From Termitidicoccus mucosus (GTDB lineage: Bacteria; Verrucomicrobiota; Verrucomicrobiia; Opitutales; Opitutaceae): a stretch of DNA of 64,000 nucleotides. The stretch spans positions 620,001 through 684,000 of the forward strand of contig NZ_CP109796.1 of NCBI RefSeq assembly GCF_038725785.1, written 5' to 3'. Shown one piece after another: positions 19,001-27,432 of the stretch (position 1 is its first letter; every line of letters starts with the position of its first letter). Position numbers and translations under genes: made by a program. The notes under the pieces are model-generated. The model saw only the letters and a list, made by a program, of their open reading frames with translations. It had not been told where the DNA came from and made no database searches.

Positions 19001-21560
19001 CATGGCCGTCGCCATCACCGGCAGCGCCGGCGCGGGCCTCTACATGGATTCTCTCCTCCAAAAAATCGAAATCCTCCTCGGCAAAACCTTCACCCTCGCC
19101 TCCGATTCCGCCACCGACAACGCCCTCCTTAACACCACCATCACCGGCGCGGGCAACCTCTCCATTGCCGCCACCGGCACCCATATCACCCTCGGCGCGG
19201 CCAACAGTTACACCGGCGAGACCCGCGTCACCACCGGCACCTTGCGCCTCACCGCCGCCGGCGCCCTCGGCGACACCTCCGACCTCGTCATCCAGTCCGG
19301 CGCCGGCGTCCTCCTCGACGGCGACACCGTTTACGGCAACACCCAGTCCATCGGCGCCTACACCGGCACGGCCGGCGCGCGGCTCAGCCTCGGCACCGGC
19401 ACCCTTGCCGTGACCGCCGCCAAGGGCACCGGCCTCTTCAACGACAACGGCGCGACCACCGACCTCGGCGCCGCCGGACACCTCATCCTCAACGGCGGCC
19501 ACATCACCGGCGTCCTCACCGCCGACGCCGCCAACGCCGCCCTCCTCGACATCGCCACCGGCACCACCACCATCGGCTCCGCCAACACCGCCTTGAACAT
19601 CACCGCCACCATCGCAGCCGGGGCCACCCTGCGTCTCACCGACGGCGGGGCGCTCGGCACCGGTGCCATCGCCTTCGACGGCACGCTGGAACTCGCCGCC
19701 ACCGGCGCAAACACCCATTTCCACAATACCTTTGCCGGCGTCACCGGCACCGCCGCCGTCGGCCACGGCACCATCCTAAAAACCGGCTCCGGCGCGATGA
19801 CCATCGCCAGTTCAAACCCGGACTTGAACGTCCCCGTCGTCATCGAACAAGGCCGGCTCGTCGCGGGCGCGTTCGACGCGCTCGGCGTGAGCGTCATCAC
19901 CACGCAAGCCGGCGGCGTGATGGAATTCAGCGGCGTCGAGGGCACCCTCACCAACACCATCGCCGGCGACGGCACCCTTGCCTTCACCAACGGCGCCCGC
20001 GTGACCATCGACAGCGAATACGCCATCCCCAGCATCGAAATCAGCAGCGCCGCCGCCGTCACCGCCGGCCACCTCCTCGCCCTCGGCGGCACGACCTCCA
20101 AAATCAGCGTCACCGGCGGCGCCAGCCTCATCATCGACACCTACGACAACGCCACCCGGAATTTCGACCTCGGCGAACTCCACCTCTCCGGCGGTGGCGC
20201 CCTCCGTTTCACTCCTGCCGGCACCACTTTTCGCAAGGCCATCGTCAACCGGCTCACCGGCTCGGGCGGCGTCCTCGCCTTCAACGTCGATTTCAAGACC
20301 GTGCGCGACCAAGCCACCGCGGCCCTCTCTCCCGTCATCCCCGTGGGCCGCGCCGCCAACCACGTCACCGTCACGACCGCCGGGACCGGCACCCACGGCG
20401 TGTTTGTCATCAACGCCAACCCCGCCTTCACCGCCCCGCTCGACGGCTCCTTTACGCCCCTCATCGACACCGCCTCGGGCGATGCCACGCGTTTCCAGTT
20501 GGTCGATGCCGCCGGCGCGCCGATTCCCTACTACGAGTCCGGCCTCGTCGCGCTCAAACTCGTGAAGGGCGGCGAGGACGAGTCCACCTACACCGACAAC
20601 CCCGACCGTTGGTATCTCGCCGACAGCGGCCTGGCCTCCGTGGCCGACGCCATCATCGGCACCGCCGCCATGGCCGGCAAGGACTGGCACTACTCCGTTG
20701 ACGCCCTTTACCTGCGCATGGGCGACGTGCGCGCCGGCCTGGCGGAATCGGATTCCGGCCGCACCGGCAACGTGTGGGCGCGCGGGCGCGGCTACCGCCT
20801 GAAGGCAAACTACAAGCTCCTCGGGCGCCCCTTCGACGAGACGCTTTACGGCGTCACCGCTGGCGCGGACTGCACTTTCCGCCCGCACGAGGAGGTCACC
20901 CTGCTCGCCGGCGTGTTCTTTGACGGAGGCCGCGTGACCCGCGATTTTGTCAACTACGGCAGCGGCGAAAGCAGCACTTTTGGCGCGGGCGTCTATGGTT
21001 CCATCCTCTTCGAAAGCGGCTGGCATGGCGACCTCGTGCTGAAAAGCGACCGCTCCAAGAACAGCTTCGATGCCCGCACCGTGGACGGCCGTGTGACCAA
21101 CGGCGACTACAACAGCAACGCCGAGGGTTTCTCCGCCGAACTCGGACGCCGCTTCCAGCTCAAGCACGACTGGTGGTTCGAGTCCTCCGTGCAACTCGCG
21201 ACGGCCTGGCTCAACGGCGTGGACTACGAGGCGCTGACCTCGGAAAGTCCCATCCCCGTGCGCGTGGACGGCTCCCGCTCCACCCAGTATCGCGGCGGCC
21301 TGCGCGTCGGGCGCGATCTCGGGCGCCTGAACCCCTATGCAAAAATCGCCTGGGCCAAAACCGACACCTCCGGCGGTGTCATCCACGCCCACACCCGTGC
21401 CTTCGATCCCGGCATGAACGGCTGGCGCTTCGAGACCGGCGCCGGCGTGTCCATCCGTCTCTCCGACCGCAGCGCGTTGTATCTGGACTATGAATACGCA
21501 ACGGCTGACGCCTATCAGCGCCCCTGGAGCTTCAATCTCGGCTACCGCACGCTATGGTAA
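16029..21560 (+). CDS. Giant type V autotransporter, beta-helical passenger
   Basis: This 1843-residue protein starts with a signal peptide (LSRLLPLLLCLAPHLEGA). The passenger (about 30-1530) is made of Gly, Thr, Asn and Ala-rich repeats such as LNIINGGTLTIA and GTGTLVLNADNTHYTGAFNL, typical of autotransporter-associated beta-strand repeats and a right-handed beta-helix. The last 280 or so residues form the translocator barrel (GNVWARGRGYRLKANYKLLG; ADCTFRPHEEVTLLAGVFFD), ending in GYRTLW with the terminal aromatic needed for outer-membrane insertion. No protease or lipase motif is seen, so adhesion, substrate binding or a surface scaffold is more likely than catalysis. It directly follows the TonB receptor, suggesting co-expression with glycan uptake. 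Confidence 0.92.
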   Translation: MKNSSPSQRKLSRLLPLLLCLAPHLEGANREWAATGTGDFADMGNWKDAAPPAAGDTVLINNGGTAVINGASITISRLEAGGTGKDAYGALNIINGGTLTIATYAMIGYNSGNASQWGSAGLGAVTVSGTGSVLKTTSNSIFVGRGNKAVLNIINGGTAISAGEFAIGESASGVLPDGGSGTVNITGAGSNLTATTANIGKNRAGTMFISDGGSANFTGDVTIGNAANSVGELHVNAGGLFSIANNKGLFVGGNTSGAGVLGSRSGLLAGTGTLNLGTGIVTVSRNGTLSAGDNPGEIGTLFIIGSLNLGTVADGGNEKSARLNIDHNSATADLINLSGAVTFGSIIKLDLSSLASIAAVPIITAGANLPALPADIRFTINGAAFSTLDRLAGALPSASLSVSGSQLLMTVASTAANKHLVWTGAVGNTWNLTGTNWREVGGGSLAFLTGDSVTFSTLGGVTSATITADIGQTVSQLALVGDTSYTLAGNFSADGSLGNTLLTGTSGKLLLGASGTAFNGTLTLTGNNNFLGGVELHSGTLSVATVRNLGASLSSVTFAGTDASASTLLITDDITFDFYSNASGDPVGSDNLLINPGVNATVQMAAGKSLTFAQNSGGMFGPAIVNQGNLAIRTDGGTVTFDSLNASTPTAYGGAVANPGTLSIDDALFISNTVGGRGGAIYNSGNLTLHTTHTAAHTGNAALGEGSTAAASAGGFLYMGNNSTATLDITGRLTIGDASSLANQTDSIASLNADATLTKTGTGTLVLNADNTHYTGAFNLVAGTVQVNGASALFGGAINGAGNLVLNNTGDNLAFASGDFHGTLRLQGTAGGGASYHLDTVAGMAPTRSILAASHLQLATGGTLSIGSGSYALRGLDFAGGDFHTTRDGFAFSGTLRVGGTLALSDPVSSKIIFDDFNPGDSMGSLYTGGGGSVFSLDEAGANAVLLIAADTLAAGHAGRTVKLYANDGATAIATSQTIALDANAVGTFENMAVAITGSAGAGLYMDSLLQKIEILLGKTFTLASDSATDNALLNTTITGAGNLSIAATGTHITLGAANSYTGETRVTTGTLRLTAAGALGDTSDLVIQSGAGVLLDGDTVYGNTQSIGAYTGTAGARLSLGTGTLAVTAAKGTGLFNDNGATTDLGAAGHLILNGGHITGVLTADAANAALLDIATGTTTIGSANTALNITATIAAGATLRLTDGGALGTGAIAFDGTLELAATGANTHFHNTFAGVTGTAAVGHGTILKTGSGAMTIASSNPDLNVPVVIEQGRLVAGAFDALGVSVITTQAGGVMEFSGVEGTLTNTIAGDGTLAFTNGARVTIDSEYAIPSIEISSAAAVTAGHLLALGGTTSKISVTGGASLIIDTYDNATRNFDLGELHLSGGGALRFTPAGTTFRKAIVNRLTGSGGVLAFNVDFKTVRDQATAALSPVIPVGRAANHVTVTTAGTGTHGVFVINANPAFTAPLDGSFTPLIDTASGDATRFQLVDAAGAPIPYYESGLVALKLVKGGEDESTYTDNPDRWYLADSGLASVADAIIGTAAMAGKDWHYSVDALYLRMGDVRAGLAESDSGRTGNVWARGRGYRLKANYKLLGRPFDETLYGVTAGADCTFRPHEEVTLLAGVFFDGGRVTRDFVNYGSGESSTFGAGVYGSILFESGWHGDLVLKSDRSKNSFDARTVDGRVTNGDYNSNAEGFSAELGRRFQLKHDWWFESSVQLATAWLNGVDYEALTSESPIPVRVDGSRSTQYRGGLRVGRDLGRLNPYAKIAWAKTDTSGGVIHAHTRAFDPGMNGWRFETGAGVSIRLSDRSALYLDYEYATADAYQRPWSFNLGYRTLW

Positions 21561-21611
21561 GAGCCGCGTCCTCCCAACGGGACTCCCGGGACCGCGTCAG
21601 CGACTGGGAGC

Positions 21612-21712
21612 GCCGGCTTCCAGCCGGCAGGTTTGCCGGGTCGGGTGGCACGGGCGTCCCGCCCGTGGGTTTGAAGGCTCCGCGCCGTCCATGGGCGGCT
21701 CGCCCATGCCGC
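21612..21712. repeat. Cluster of three short palindromes
   Basis: Three palindromes lie in tandem after the autotransporter gene: GCCGGCTTCCAGCCGGC (21612-21628), a CACGGGCG...CGCCCGTG unit (21647-21667) and CATGGGCGGCTCGCCCATG (21690-21708). The last two are the same families as those inside the coding sequence at 8290-8346. They may be mobile REP-like elements and could also act as a terminator. No gene is present in 21561-21786. Confidence 0.8.
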
Positions 21713-21786
21713 TCAATCCACAAACCTACCCGCCCCCTTTTTTACTGAACACAGCACAGCCTCCCTTTTGATAATACCCAAATACC

Positions 21787-23328
21787 ATGAGACACCGTCC
21801 GCTTATCGCCTGCCTGTTGTCCTGTGCCGCCGCGTGCATATTCCCGCCCGCCGCTCCCGCCGCGCCGATTCCCGCCCGGGTGTTTTCCGACCACATGGTG
21901 TTGCAGCGCGACATGCGCGCGCCGGTCTGGGGCTGGGCCGCGCCGGGGGAAACGGTGACAGTCTCTTTCAAGGGGCAAACAGTTTCCGCCACGGCGGATT
22001 CCGGCGGGCGCTGGCGCGTGGACCTGGCGCCGCTGCCCGCGTCTGCCGAGCCGGCGCAAATGCGCATCACCGGCGACCGCGACACCGGCGGCGGCGGCGT
22101 GGTGATTTCCGATATCGTCGTGGGTGACGTGTGGCTTTGCTCGGGCCAGTCCAACATGGAATGGCAGGTCTCGCGCAGCGACAACGCGGCGGCGGAAATC
22201 GCCGCCGCGGATTTTCCGCTTATCCGCCATTTCGAGGTGAGCCGCGAGCCGGTCACGATGGAGCCGAAAAAAACCTATGATAAATGGATGGTCTGCTCGC
22301 CCGCGACGGCGGGGGACTTCACCGGCATCGGATATTATTTCGCCCGCGACATTTTCCGGCGGCACAACGTCCCCGTCGGTCTCGTCAACAGTTCGTGGGG
22401 CGGCACCGGCATCGAGACATGGATGAGCGAACATGCGATTCTCGCGGACCGGAGCTTCAGGATCACATTCTATAAATGGATCGAGGAAATCACCGCCTAT
22501 CCCGAACGCCTCGCCGCCTACGACCGCGCGCTGGCAAACTGGAAATCCGATGCCGCCAAGGCCGGGGCCGCCGGAAAGAAGTTCGCCAAACAACCGCCCC
22601 GCCCGCCCGAGTCGCTTTACGGGCAAAACAAACCCGCCCGCCTGTTTTCCGCCATGATCGCCCCCGTCATACCCTGCGCGCTCAAGGGCGCGGTCTGGTA
22701 TCAGGGCGAGCACAACGCGGGCCGCCCCGACGGCTACGGCGCGCTCCTGTCCGCGATGCTCCGCGACTGGCGCGCGAGGTGGGGGCAGGGGGATTTTCCC
22801 TTCGTCATCATGCAACTGCCGAATTACAAATCAGGCGATGCCAGCAGTATAAAATGGGCGCGCCTGCGCGAGGAGCAGGAACGCGTGGCCAAAACCGAGC
22901 CCAACACCGAACTCGTGGTGATGATCGACCTCGGCAACCCGGACGACGTGCATCCCACCAACAAACTTGAGGCCGGCCTGCGGCTCGCCCGGACGGTGCG
23001 GGCGCGCGTGTATGGCGAGCCCATCGAACACATGGGGCCTGCGTTCGCGCGCGCGGAGGCGGAAGGCGCGGGCATGCGCGTGCATTTCTCCCATGCCGAC
23101 GGCCTGCACGCAAAAGGCGGCGGCCCGGCGCCGGGTTTTGAGATTGCCGGGGCCGACCGGGAATTTGTCTGGGCCCCCGCGCGCATCGAGGGAGCGACGG
23201 TTTATATAAGCAGCCCGAAGGTGGCGAAACCCGTGGCGGTGCGCTATGCGTGGAGAAACGCGCCGGAAACCGATTTATATAACAAAGCCGGCCTGCCCGC
23301 CGCGCCCTTCCGCACCGACGATTGGTGA
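21787..23328 (+). CDS. Sialate O-acetylesterase-like SGNH esterase
   Basis: This secreted esterase of 513 residues is of the SASA (DUF303) type, removing O-acetyl groups from sugars so that glycosidases can act. A signal peptide spans about residues 1-25 (LLSCAAACIFPPAAPA). A beta-sandwich insertion (VFSDHMVLQRDMRAPVWGWA) is typical of the family. The catalytic Ser lies in GQSNMEW (about residue 122), the oxyanion region in VWYQGEHNAGR, and the likely catalytic Asp/His pair in DDVHPTNK. Length is usual. The substrate may be any acetylated sugar, not necessarily sialic acid. It precedes the MFS and UroD-like genes by 120 bp containing an inverted repeat. Confidence 0.9.
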   Translation: MRHRPLIACLLSCAAACIFPPAAPAAPIPARVFSDHMVLQRDMRAPVWGWAAPGETVTVSFKGQTVSATADSGGRWRVDLAPLPASAEPAQMRITGDRDTGGGGVVISDIVVGDVWLCSGQSNMEWQVSRSDNAAAEIAAADFPLIRHFEVSREPVTMEPKKTYDKWMVCSPATAGDFTGIGYYFARDIFRRHNVPVGLVNSSWGGTGIETWMSEHAILADRSFRITFYKWIEEITAYPERLAAYDRALANWKSDAAKAGAAGKKFAKQPPRPPESLYGQNKPARLFSAMIAPVIPCALKGAVWYQGEHNAGRPDGYGALLSAMLRDWRARWGQGDFPFVIMQLPNYKSGDASSIKWARLREEQERVAKTEPNTELVVMIDLGNPDDVHPTNKLEAGLRLARTVRARVYGEPIEHMGPAFARAEAEGAGMRVHFSHADGLHAKGGGPAPGFEIAGADREFVWAPARIEGATVYISSPKVAKPVAVRYAWRNAPETDLYNKAGLPAAPFRTDDW

Positions 23329-23435
23329 TTGCCCGCGGAACACACGGAAAAGAGAAAGCATGCTTTTCGGGCATCGGAATCAGCGGCGAACAAATAATAA
23401 TTTCTTCTGTGTATTCCGTGTGTTTCGTGGGCAAT
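23328..23435. repeat. Long imperfect inverted repeat after esterase gene
   Basis: A 22-bp arm beginning ATTGCCCGCGGAACACACGG (23328-23349) is matched by its near complement ending GTTTCGTGGGCAAT (23414-23435), with about 64 bp between. The arms contain the short unit ACACGGAA. It starts on the last base of the esterase stop codon and could fold into a long hairpin that ends or stabilises the transcript. It resembles intergenic repeats known from environmental bacteria. Confidence 0.7.
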
Positions 23436-23448
23436 ACCATCTCAAAAA

Positions 23449-24735
23449 ATGAAATCTCCCTCTCTTGAATCCGGCGGCCCGAATGCCGCCGCCCCGGGGT
23501 TGAGCAGTCCGGAGATGATGGCCTACTACGGCAACCGGGGGCTGATGTGGCGAAATTTTTCCATGATTCTGCTGCTCAATCTCGGCTGGGCGGTGAGTTT
23601 CACGGTGATAAACCCCCTCATACAACTGCGCCTCAACAACGCGGGCGTGAGCGAGGCGGGCATCGGCAATATCGGGGCGGTGAACCACTGGGTGTATTGT
23701 TACGCGGTGATGTTTTTCGCATGGAAAAGCGACCACACCGTCACGCGGTTCGGGCGGCGGATCCCGTATCTGTTTCTTTCCGCGCCCTTCATCGTGTTTG
23801 CCATCGTGATGTTCCCCTTCTGCGAGTTGAAATGGGTGCTCATCGGCCTCGCGCTGCTGCAGATGTTTTTCATGGATATAAAGGCGGCGACCATCCCGTT
23901 GCTCAATATAGACTGCATGCCGCGAAAACTCCTTGCGCGCATGGACGCCCCCTCGAAGATGGCGATGGCGGCGCTGAGTTTTCTCGCGCTGCGCCACGGC
24001 ATGAAGCTCTCCGACCAGTCCGAGACGCTGCCCTTCCTGCTCGCCGGCGCGATCCTCGTGGCGACCACGCTCATCGGCGGATTTGCCATAAAAGAACCGC
24101 CCGTGCGCAACCCTTCGACCGAGGGCTTCCGCCCGTTTTCCGCCATGAAAATCGCGTGGCGCGACAAGCGCGCGGTGGTGTTGATGATTTCGGTGTCGCT
24201 GTTCGAGACCTTCCAGATTGCGTTTGTCACATGGGTCTGGCTCTACGCGCAGAACGCGCTCGGCATGACGCGGGCGCAGACGGGCCTGTGCGTCTCGTGG
24301 GGCATCTTGTTCTCGATGTGCGCGGCCTTTCCGCTGGGCTGGCTGATTGACAGGGTGAGTCCCTACAGGCTGCTCCCGGTGTTCTGCCTGATTTGCGCGG
24401 GCGCGGCGTATTGCGTGCTGCACGCGCGCACGCCGCTGTTTCTCACCCTCGCCGCGTGCCTGTCCTACACGCTCAATGTTTTCTACGGCGCGTCCGACAT
24501 CATGGTTTACCGCAACGCGGCGCCGGCGGAAATCGGCTCGGTGACCTCGACCAACTCGTTTTTGCGCGGCGCCTACCGGGGTGTCATGGCGCTGCTGATG
24601 GGACACCTCATCTCCCGGTCGGGAGGCTGTTATGATTATGTTTTCATACTGGCCGCCGCGCTGACCGTCGCCGGCCTCGTGCCGTTGTTTATTTATCGAA
24701 GACTGATGGCACAGCCTCCCCGAAAAGAATCATGA
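23449..24735 (+). CDS. MFS sugar transporter
   Basis: This 428-residue inner-membrane protein has about twelve hydrophobic segments, the first near SMILLLNLGWAVSFTVINPL and the last near FILAAALTVAGLVPLF. The loop after the second segment carries a basic motif, DHTVTRFGRRIPY, equivalent to the major facilitator signature between TM2 and TM3. It is related to sugar-type MFS permeases often found in Verrucomicrobial carbohydrate loci; the substrate is unknown. Its stop overlaps the start of the UroD-like gene by 4 bp (ATGA), so the two are translationally coupled. Confidence 0.85.
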   Translation: MKSPSLESGGPNAAAPGLSSPEMMAYYGNRGLMWRNFSMILLLNLGWAVSFTVINPLIQLRLNNAGVSEAGIGNIGAVNHWVYCYAVMFFAWKSDHTVTRFGRRIPYLFLSAPFIVFAIVMFPFCELKWVLIGLALLQMFFMDIKAATIPLLNIDCMPRKLLARMDAPSKMAMAALSFLALRHGMKLSDQSETLPFLLAGAILVATTLIGGFAIKEPPVRNPSTEGFRPFSAMKIAWRDKRAVVLMISVSLFETFQIAFVTWVWLYAQNALGMTRAQTGLCVSWGILFSMCAAFPLGWLIDRVSPYRLLPVFCLICAGAAYCVLHARTPLFLTLAACLSYTLNVFYGASDIMVYRNAAPAEIGSVTSTNSFLRGAYRGVMALLMGHLISRSGGCYDYVFILAAALTVAGLVPLFIYRRLMAQPPRKES

Positions 24736-25718
24736 AGAGCACCCGTGGAGAAGACATGCGCGCCGCGCTCGCCTGCAAGCAGCCGCCCTCGGCCGTGCCC
24801 GTGTGGGAGCTTGAGTTCCAGGCGTGGGACAACGTCTCGGGCCGGCACCTCGTGCTGGGCCGGGAATTCGCCGCCCTTTCCTCCGCCGAAAAAGAGAAAA
24901 CCATGCACGCCAACGCGGAGATTATAATCTCCGTCTGCCGCCGCCTGCATTTCGCCGCGCTCACCATGCCCGGCTGCTATTGGGAAACAGCGCCCGGCGT
25001 TCCCGCCTATTACTGGCTGCCTGACGGTGATCGCGAAAAACAAATCGCCATATTAAAGCGCCTCTGCGAGTCCGAGGGCATTCTGACCGTCGTCAATCGC
25101 TCCTCGCTCGTCCAAATGCCCGGCAGCGCCGACAACTACGAGGAATTTTGTTACATGCTGATGGACCGCCCGGAAGAGATGGACGCGCATGCGGGCAGGT
25201 TATTGGAATCGGCCATCGAGACCGCGAAACGCCTGGCCGACGCCGGTCACGAGGCCGTGCTGACCGCCTCCGACATCGCCGACAATCGCGGTTTGTTTTT
25301 CAGCCCCGCGCAGATGGACCGGTGGTTTTTTCCGCATTTGGAAAAATGGGCGTCCGCGTTGAAAAAGCTCGGGCTGTTCAGTATCCTGCATACCGACGGA
25401 AACATTTCCGCCATTGTGGAAAAGCTCGCCGCCAGCCCGCTCGACGCCGTGCAGGCGCTGGATCCGGTCGCGGGCATGGATATTGCCGAAGTGAAACAAA
25501 AAACACAGGGCCGCCTCTGTCTTTGCGGCAATATAGAAAGCGGCCTCCTGATGACCGGCGTGCCCGCCGCCATTTACGAAAAAACCCGAGCCACGCTCGC
25601 GGCCTGCAAGGCAGGCGGCGGCTACGTCCTCGGCGCTTCCAACGCCTGCTATCCCGCCACTCCGCCAGAAAACTACGCCGCCCTGCTCGCCGCCTGGCAA
25701 GAGCACGGACAATATTAA
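24732..25718 (+). CDS. UroD/MtaA-superfamily protein in sugar operon
   Basis: This 328-residue cytoplasmic protein has the (beta/alpha)8 fold of uroporphyrinogen decarboxylases and corrinoid methyltransferases. Characteristic segments are DIADNRGLFFSP, HTDGNISAIVEKL and LCLCGNIESGLL. The HxC zinc-ligand pair of MtaA-like methyltransferases is replaced by HTD, so methyl transfer to a thiol is doubtful, and haem synthesis is unlikely in this context. It overlaps the MFS gene by 4 bp and ends the operon. A second family member, not closely similar, lies at 48734-49822 in another sugar module. Function unknown; a role in sugar metabolism is inferred from context. Confidence 0.8.
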   Translation: MKSTRGEDMRAALACKQPPSAVPVWELEFQAWDNVSGRHLVLGREFAALSSAEKEKTMHANAEIIISVCRRLHFAALTMPGCYWETAPGVPAYYWLPDGDREKQIAILKRLCESEGILTVVNRSSLVQMPGSADNYEEFCYMLMDRPEEMDAHAGRLLESAIETAKRLADAGHEAVLTASDIADNRGLFFSPAQMDRWFFPHLEKWASALKKLGLFSILHTDGNISAIVEKLAASPLDAVQALDPVAGMDIAEVKQKTQGRLCLCGNIESGLLMTGVPAAIYEKTRATLAACKAGGGYVLGASNACYPATPPENYAALLAAWQEHGQY

Positions 25719-25794
25719 AGTTTAAGGGTAGCCTTGTAAGTGTGTCGTTCGAGCCGGCGCGTGGCGTGGCCCTTCAAAAACTGACAGCCAATGC

Positions 25795-25808
25795 AGGGCC
25801 TGTGCCCT
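25795..25808. terminator. Weak hairpin between convergent genes
   Basis: AGGGC-CTGT-GCCCT forms a 5-bp stem with a 4-base loop at the junction of the convergent UroD-like and SGNH genes. There is no U-tract, so this is only a possible bidirectional terminator. Confidence 0.25.
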
Positions 25809-27121
25809 TAGTTCTGCCGGGACATGACGCCATTTTCGCGCACACTCTCCAACTGTAACGTGTGCCGCACGGGCTGGAGGGCGGCGCGGACGGCGGCTTG
25901 TTGTTCGACGGATTTTTTCACCACTTTCTCGCGACGAAGGGCGGAGGACGCCTGCTCCTCGGGGAAATACTTTTCCCATGTGCCAAGCGAGGAGAGGATG
26001 ATTTTCACGGCGTCGGTCTCGTAGTCCTGCTTCTCGCGCACGGCGGCGGTGAGCCGGGCGAAGCTTTCGCAAAAGGGGTTGTCCAGAAAATCGGCGGCGA
26101 GGTTGACGCCTCGCGCCAGCTCGCCGGCGGTGTAAACACGCGACCACTCCCCCCACGATACGCGCATGCGCGGGGCGGGGGCGTTTTTCACGACGAGGAT
26201 GAGGCTGTTCAGCTCCTCGTTGAACGGCAGCACGTCGAGGATGGTGCGCGACGCCGGCGGTTTGTTCGGCGGGGCGGCGATGAAGCAAAACGGATGGCGC
26301 GTGGACTCGATTTCAAGCGTCCCGTCCGTTACGGAGAGCACGCGGTGCCCCGGCGTCGCCTCGGCGCGGCGGGCCGCGCAGTCCCAGGTGAGCGTGCCGA
26401 TCCGCCCGTCGCAGCCGAGCGCCTTGAGCAATGTGTGGGTGATGACGAGGTGGCCGTTCGCGCCGGGGTGCACGCCGTCGTCGCCGCCGACCTCATACGC
26501 GGCGCCCTTGGCCGCCTTGGCTTTTTCCATGACGCGCTTCATCGCGCCGTGCACGTCGGCGAAGCGCGCGCCCTCGCGCTCCGCGACTTCGCGCGCGATG
26601 GCGGCGAGCAGGTCGAGCGTCTGGTTGTATTCAACAGGGTCGCCGCGCTTGAAGGTCGCCGGGTCTACCAGGGTCGGCGAGGCGATGATGATCTCGCGCG
26701 CGCCGGCGGCGCGGAATTCCCCGACGATGCCGCGCAGCGACTCGCGATAGCGTTCAGCGCGGTCGCCGAGTCTGCCGGGCGGCAGGTAGCCGCCGTCGTT
26801 CATGCCGAAGAGCACGGTCGCGACATCCGGGGCAAAGGGCGCCGTATTTTTCCGCAGCCGCGACAGGAATCCCCAGGTCGTGTCGCCGTTCATGCCGAAC
26901 TGCATCGTCCTGAGGTTCGCCGCAGGCTGGCAGGCCAGCAGATAGGTCTCCATGAAAACGGTGTAGTGTTTTTGCTCGGTGAGGGAGTCTCCGCAGGGGG
27001 CGACGAGGTCGCCGTCACGGAGGACGGCGCTCCCGGCGCCGGCACGCGCGACGCAGGGCGCGAGCGCGAGGATCGCGGCGAGCAGGGGGAGGACGAGGGA
27101 CGGAGTGGGACGGGGGCGCAT
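25808..27121 (-). CDS. Secreted SGNH/GDSL hydrolase
   Basis: This 437-residue protein has a signal peptide (LVLPLLAAILALAPCVARAG). It is an SGNH-fold esterase: the nucleophile Ser46 lies in CGDSLTE, block II and III residues appear in MNGDTTW and VLFGMNDGG, and the catalytic Asp/His pair in DGVHPGANGH. It resembles secreted carbohydrate esterases that remove acyl groups from polysaccharides. A C-terminal extension of about 180 residues with a long helical, charged tail has no recognised domain. It is transcribed convergently to the UroD-like gene and divergently from the GH2 gene. Confidence 0.85.
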   Translation of the reverse strand: MRPRPTPSLVLPLLAAILALAPCVARAGAGSAVLRDGDLVAPCGDSLTEQKHYTVFMETYLLACQPAANLRTMQFGMNGDTTWGFLSRLRKNTAPFAPDVATVLFGMNDGGYLPPGRLGDRAERYRESLRGIVGEFRAAGAREIIIASPTLVDPATFKRGDPVEYNQTLDLLAAIAREVAEREGARFADVHGAMKRVMEKAKAAKGAAYEVGGDDGVHPGANGHLVITHTLLKALGCDGRIGTLTWDCAARRAEATPGHRVLSVTDGTLEIESTRHPFCFIAAPPNKPPASRTILDVLPFNEELNSLILVVKNAPAPRMRVSWGEWSRVYTAGELARGVNLAADFLDNPFCESFARLTAAVREKQDYETDAVKIILSSLGTWEKYFPEEQASSALRREKVVKKSVEQQAAVRAALQPVRHTLQLESVRENGVMSRQN

Positions 27122-27130
27122 GGCGGGAAC

Positions 27131-27158
27131 GTTATATTAATGTTGTATATAATAAAAC
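27131..27158 (-). promoter_or_regulatory. AT-rich promoter-like stretch
   Basis: In an otherwise GC-rich divergent region, 27131-27158 is nearly all A/T and on the minus strand contains TATACA and TATAAC hexamers 10-35 bp before the SGNH gene start at 27121. These could serve as the -10 element. No clear -35 box is seen. Confidence 0.3.
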
Positions 27159-27283
27159 GCGGGCGACTTTGCGCGGACGCTGGCGACAGTCAACAGTCCC
27201 GGGCCTGCCTCCACCGCCGTCGCCGGGATTTTATTATGAACACGGGCGCATTTTGAGAGGGAAGGGGAGGGGCGGGGCGAACA

Positions 27284-27296
27284 TTTAACGATAAAG
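27284..27296. promoter_or_regulatory. Putative LacI-type operator 3
   Basis: TTTAACGATAAAG matches the shared motif with two arm changes. It lies 136 bp upstream of the GH2 gene and 162 bp from the divergent SGNH gene. The rest of 27122-27432 contains no gene. Confidence 0.5.
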
Positions 27297-27432
27297 TGAA
27301 TTGCATGTTGCGGAGCGGCGGGAACGCCGGGATTTTCGCGGACCAATGCCCTTGCCCGATCCCCGCCAGCCCTCAATCCGCCGCGCCGCGCGACGGCATG
27401 GCTTGAGTCGCGGCGGGGGCCGCCCCTAATTT

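Noticed and set aside
17805-19766. Minus-strand frame opposite the autotransporter
   Set aside because: Gly/Ala/Glu/Val-rich shadow of the repetitive passenger; no start signal or family.
21490-21771. Plus-strand frame over the autotransporter end and repeats
   Set aside because: Its sequence is the translation of the palindromic repeats, not a protein gene.
23328-23435. Riboswitch upstream of the MFS gene
   Set aside because: The structure is a simple inverted repeat with units seen in other genomes and starts on the previous stop codon; no conserved aptamer core is visible.
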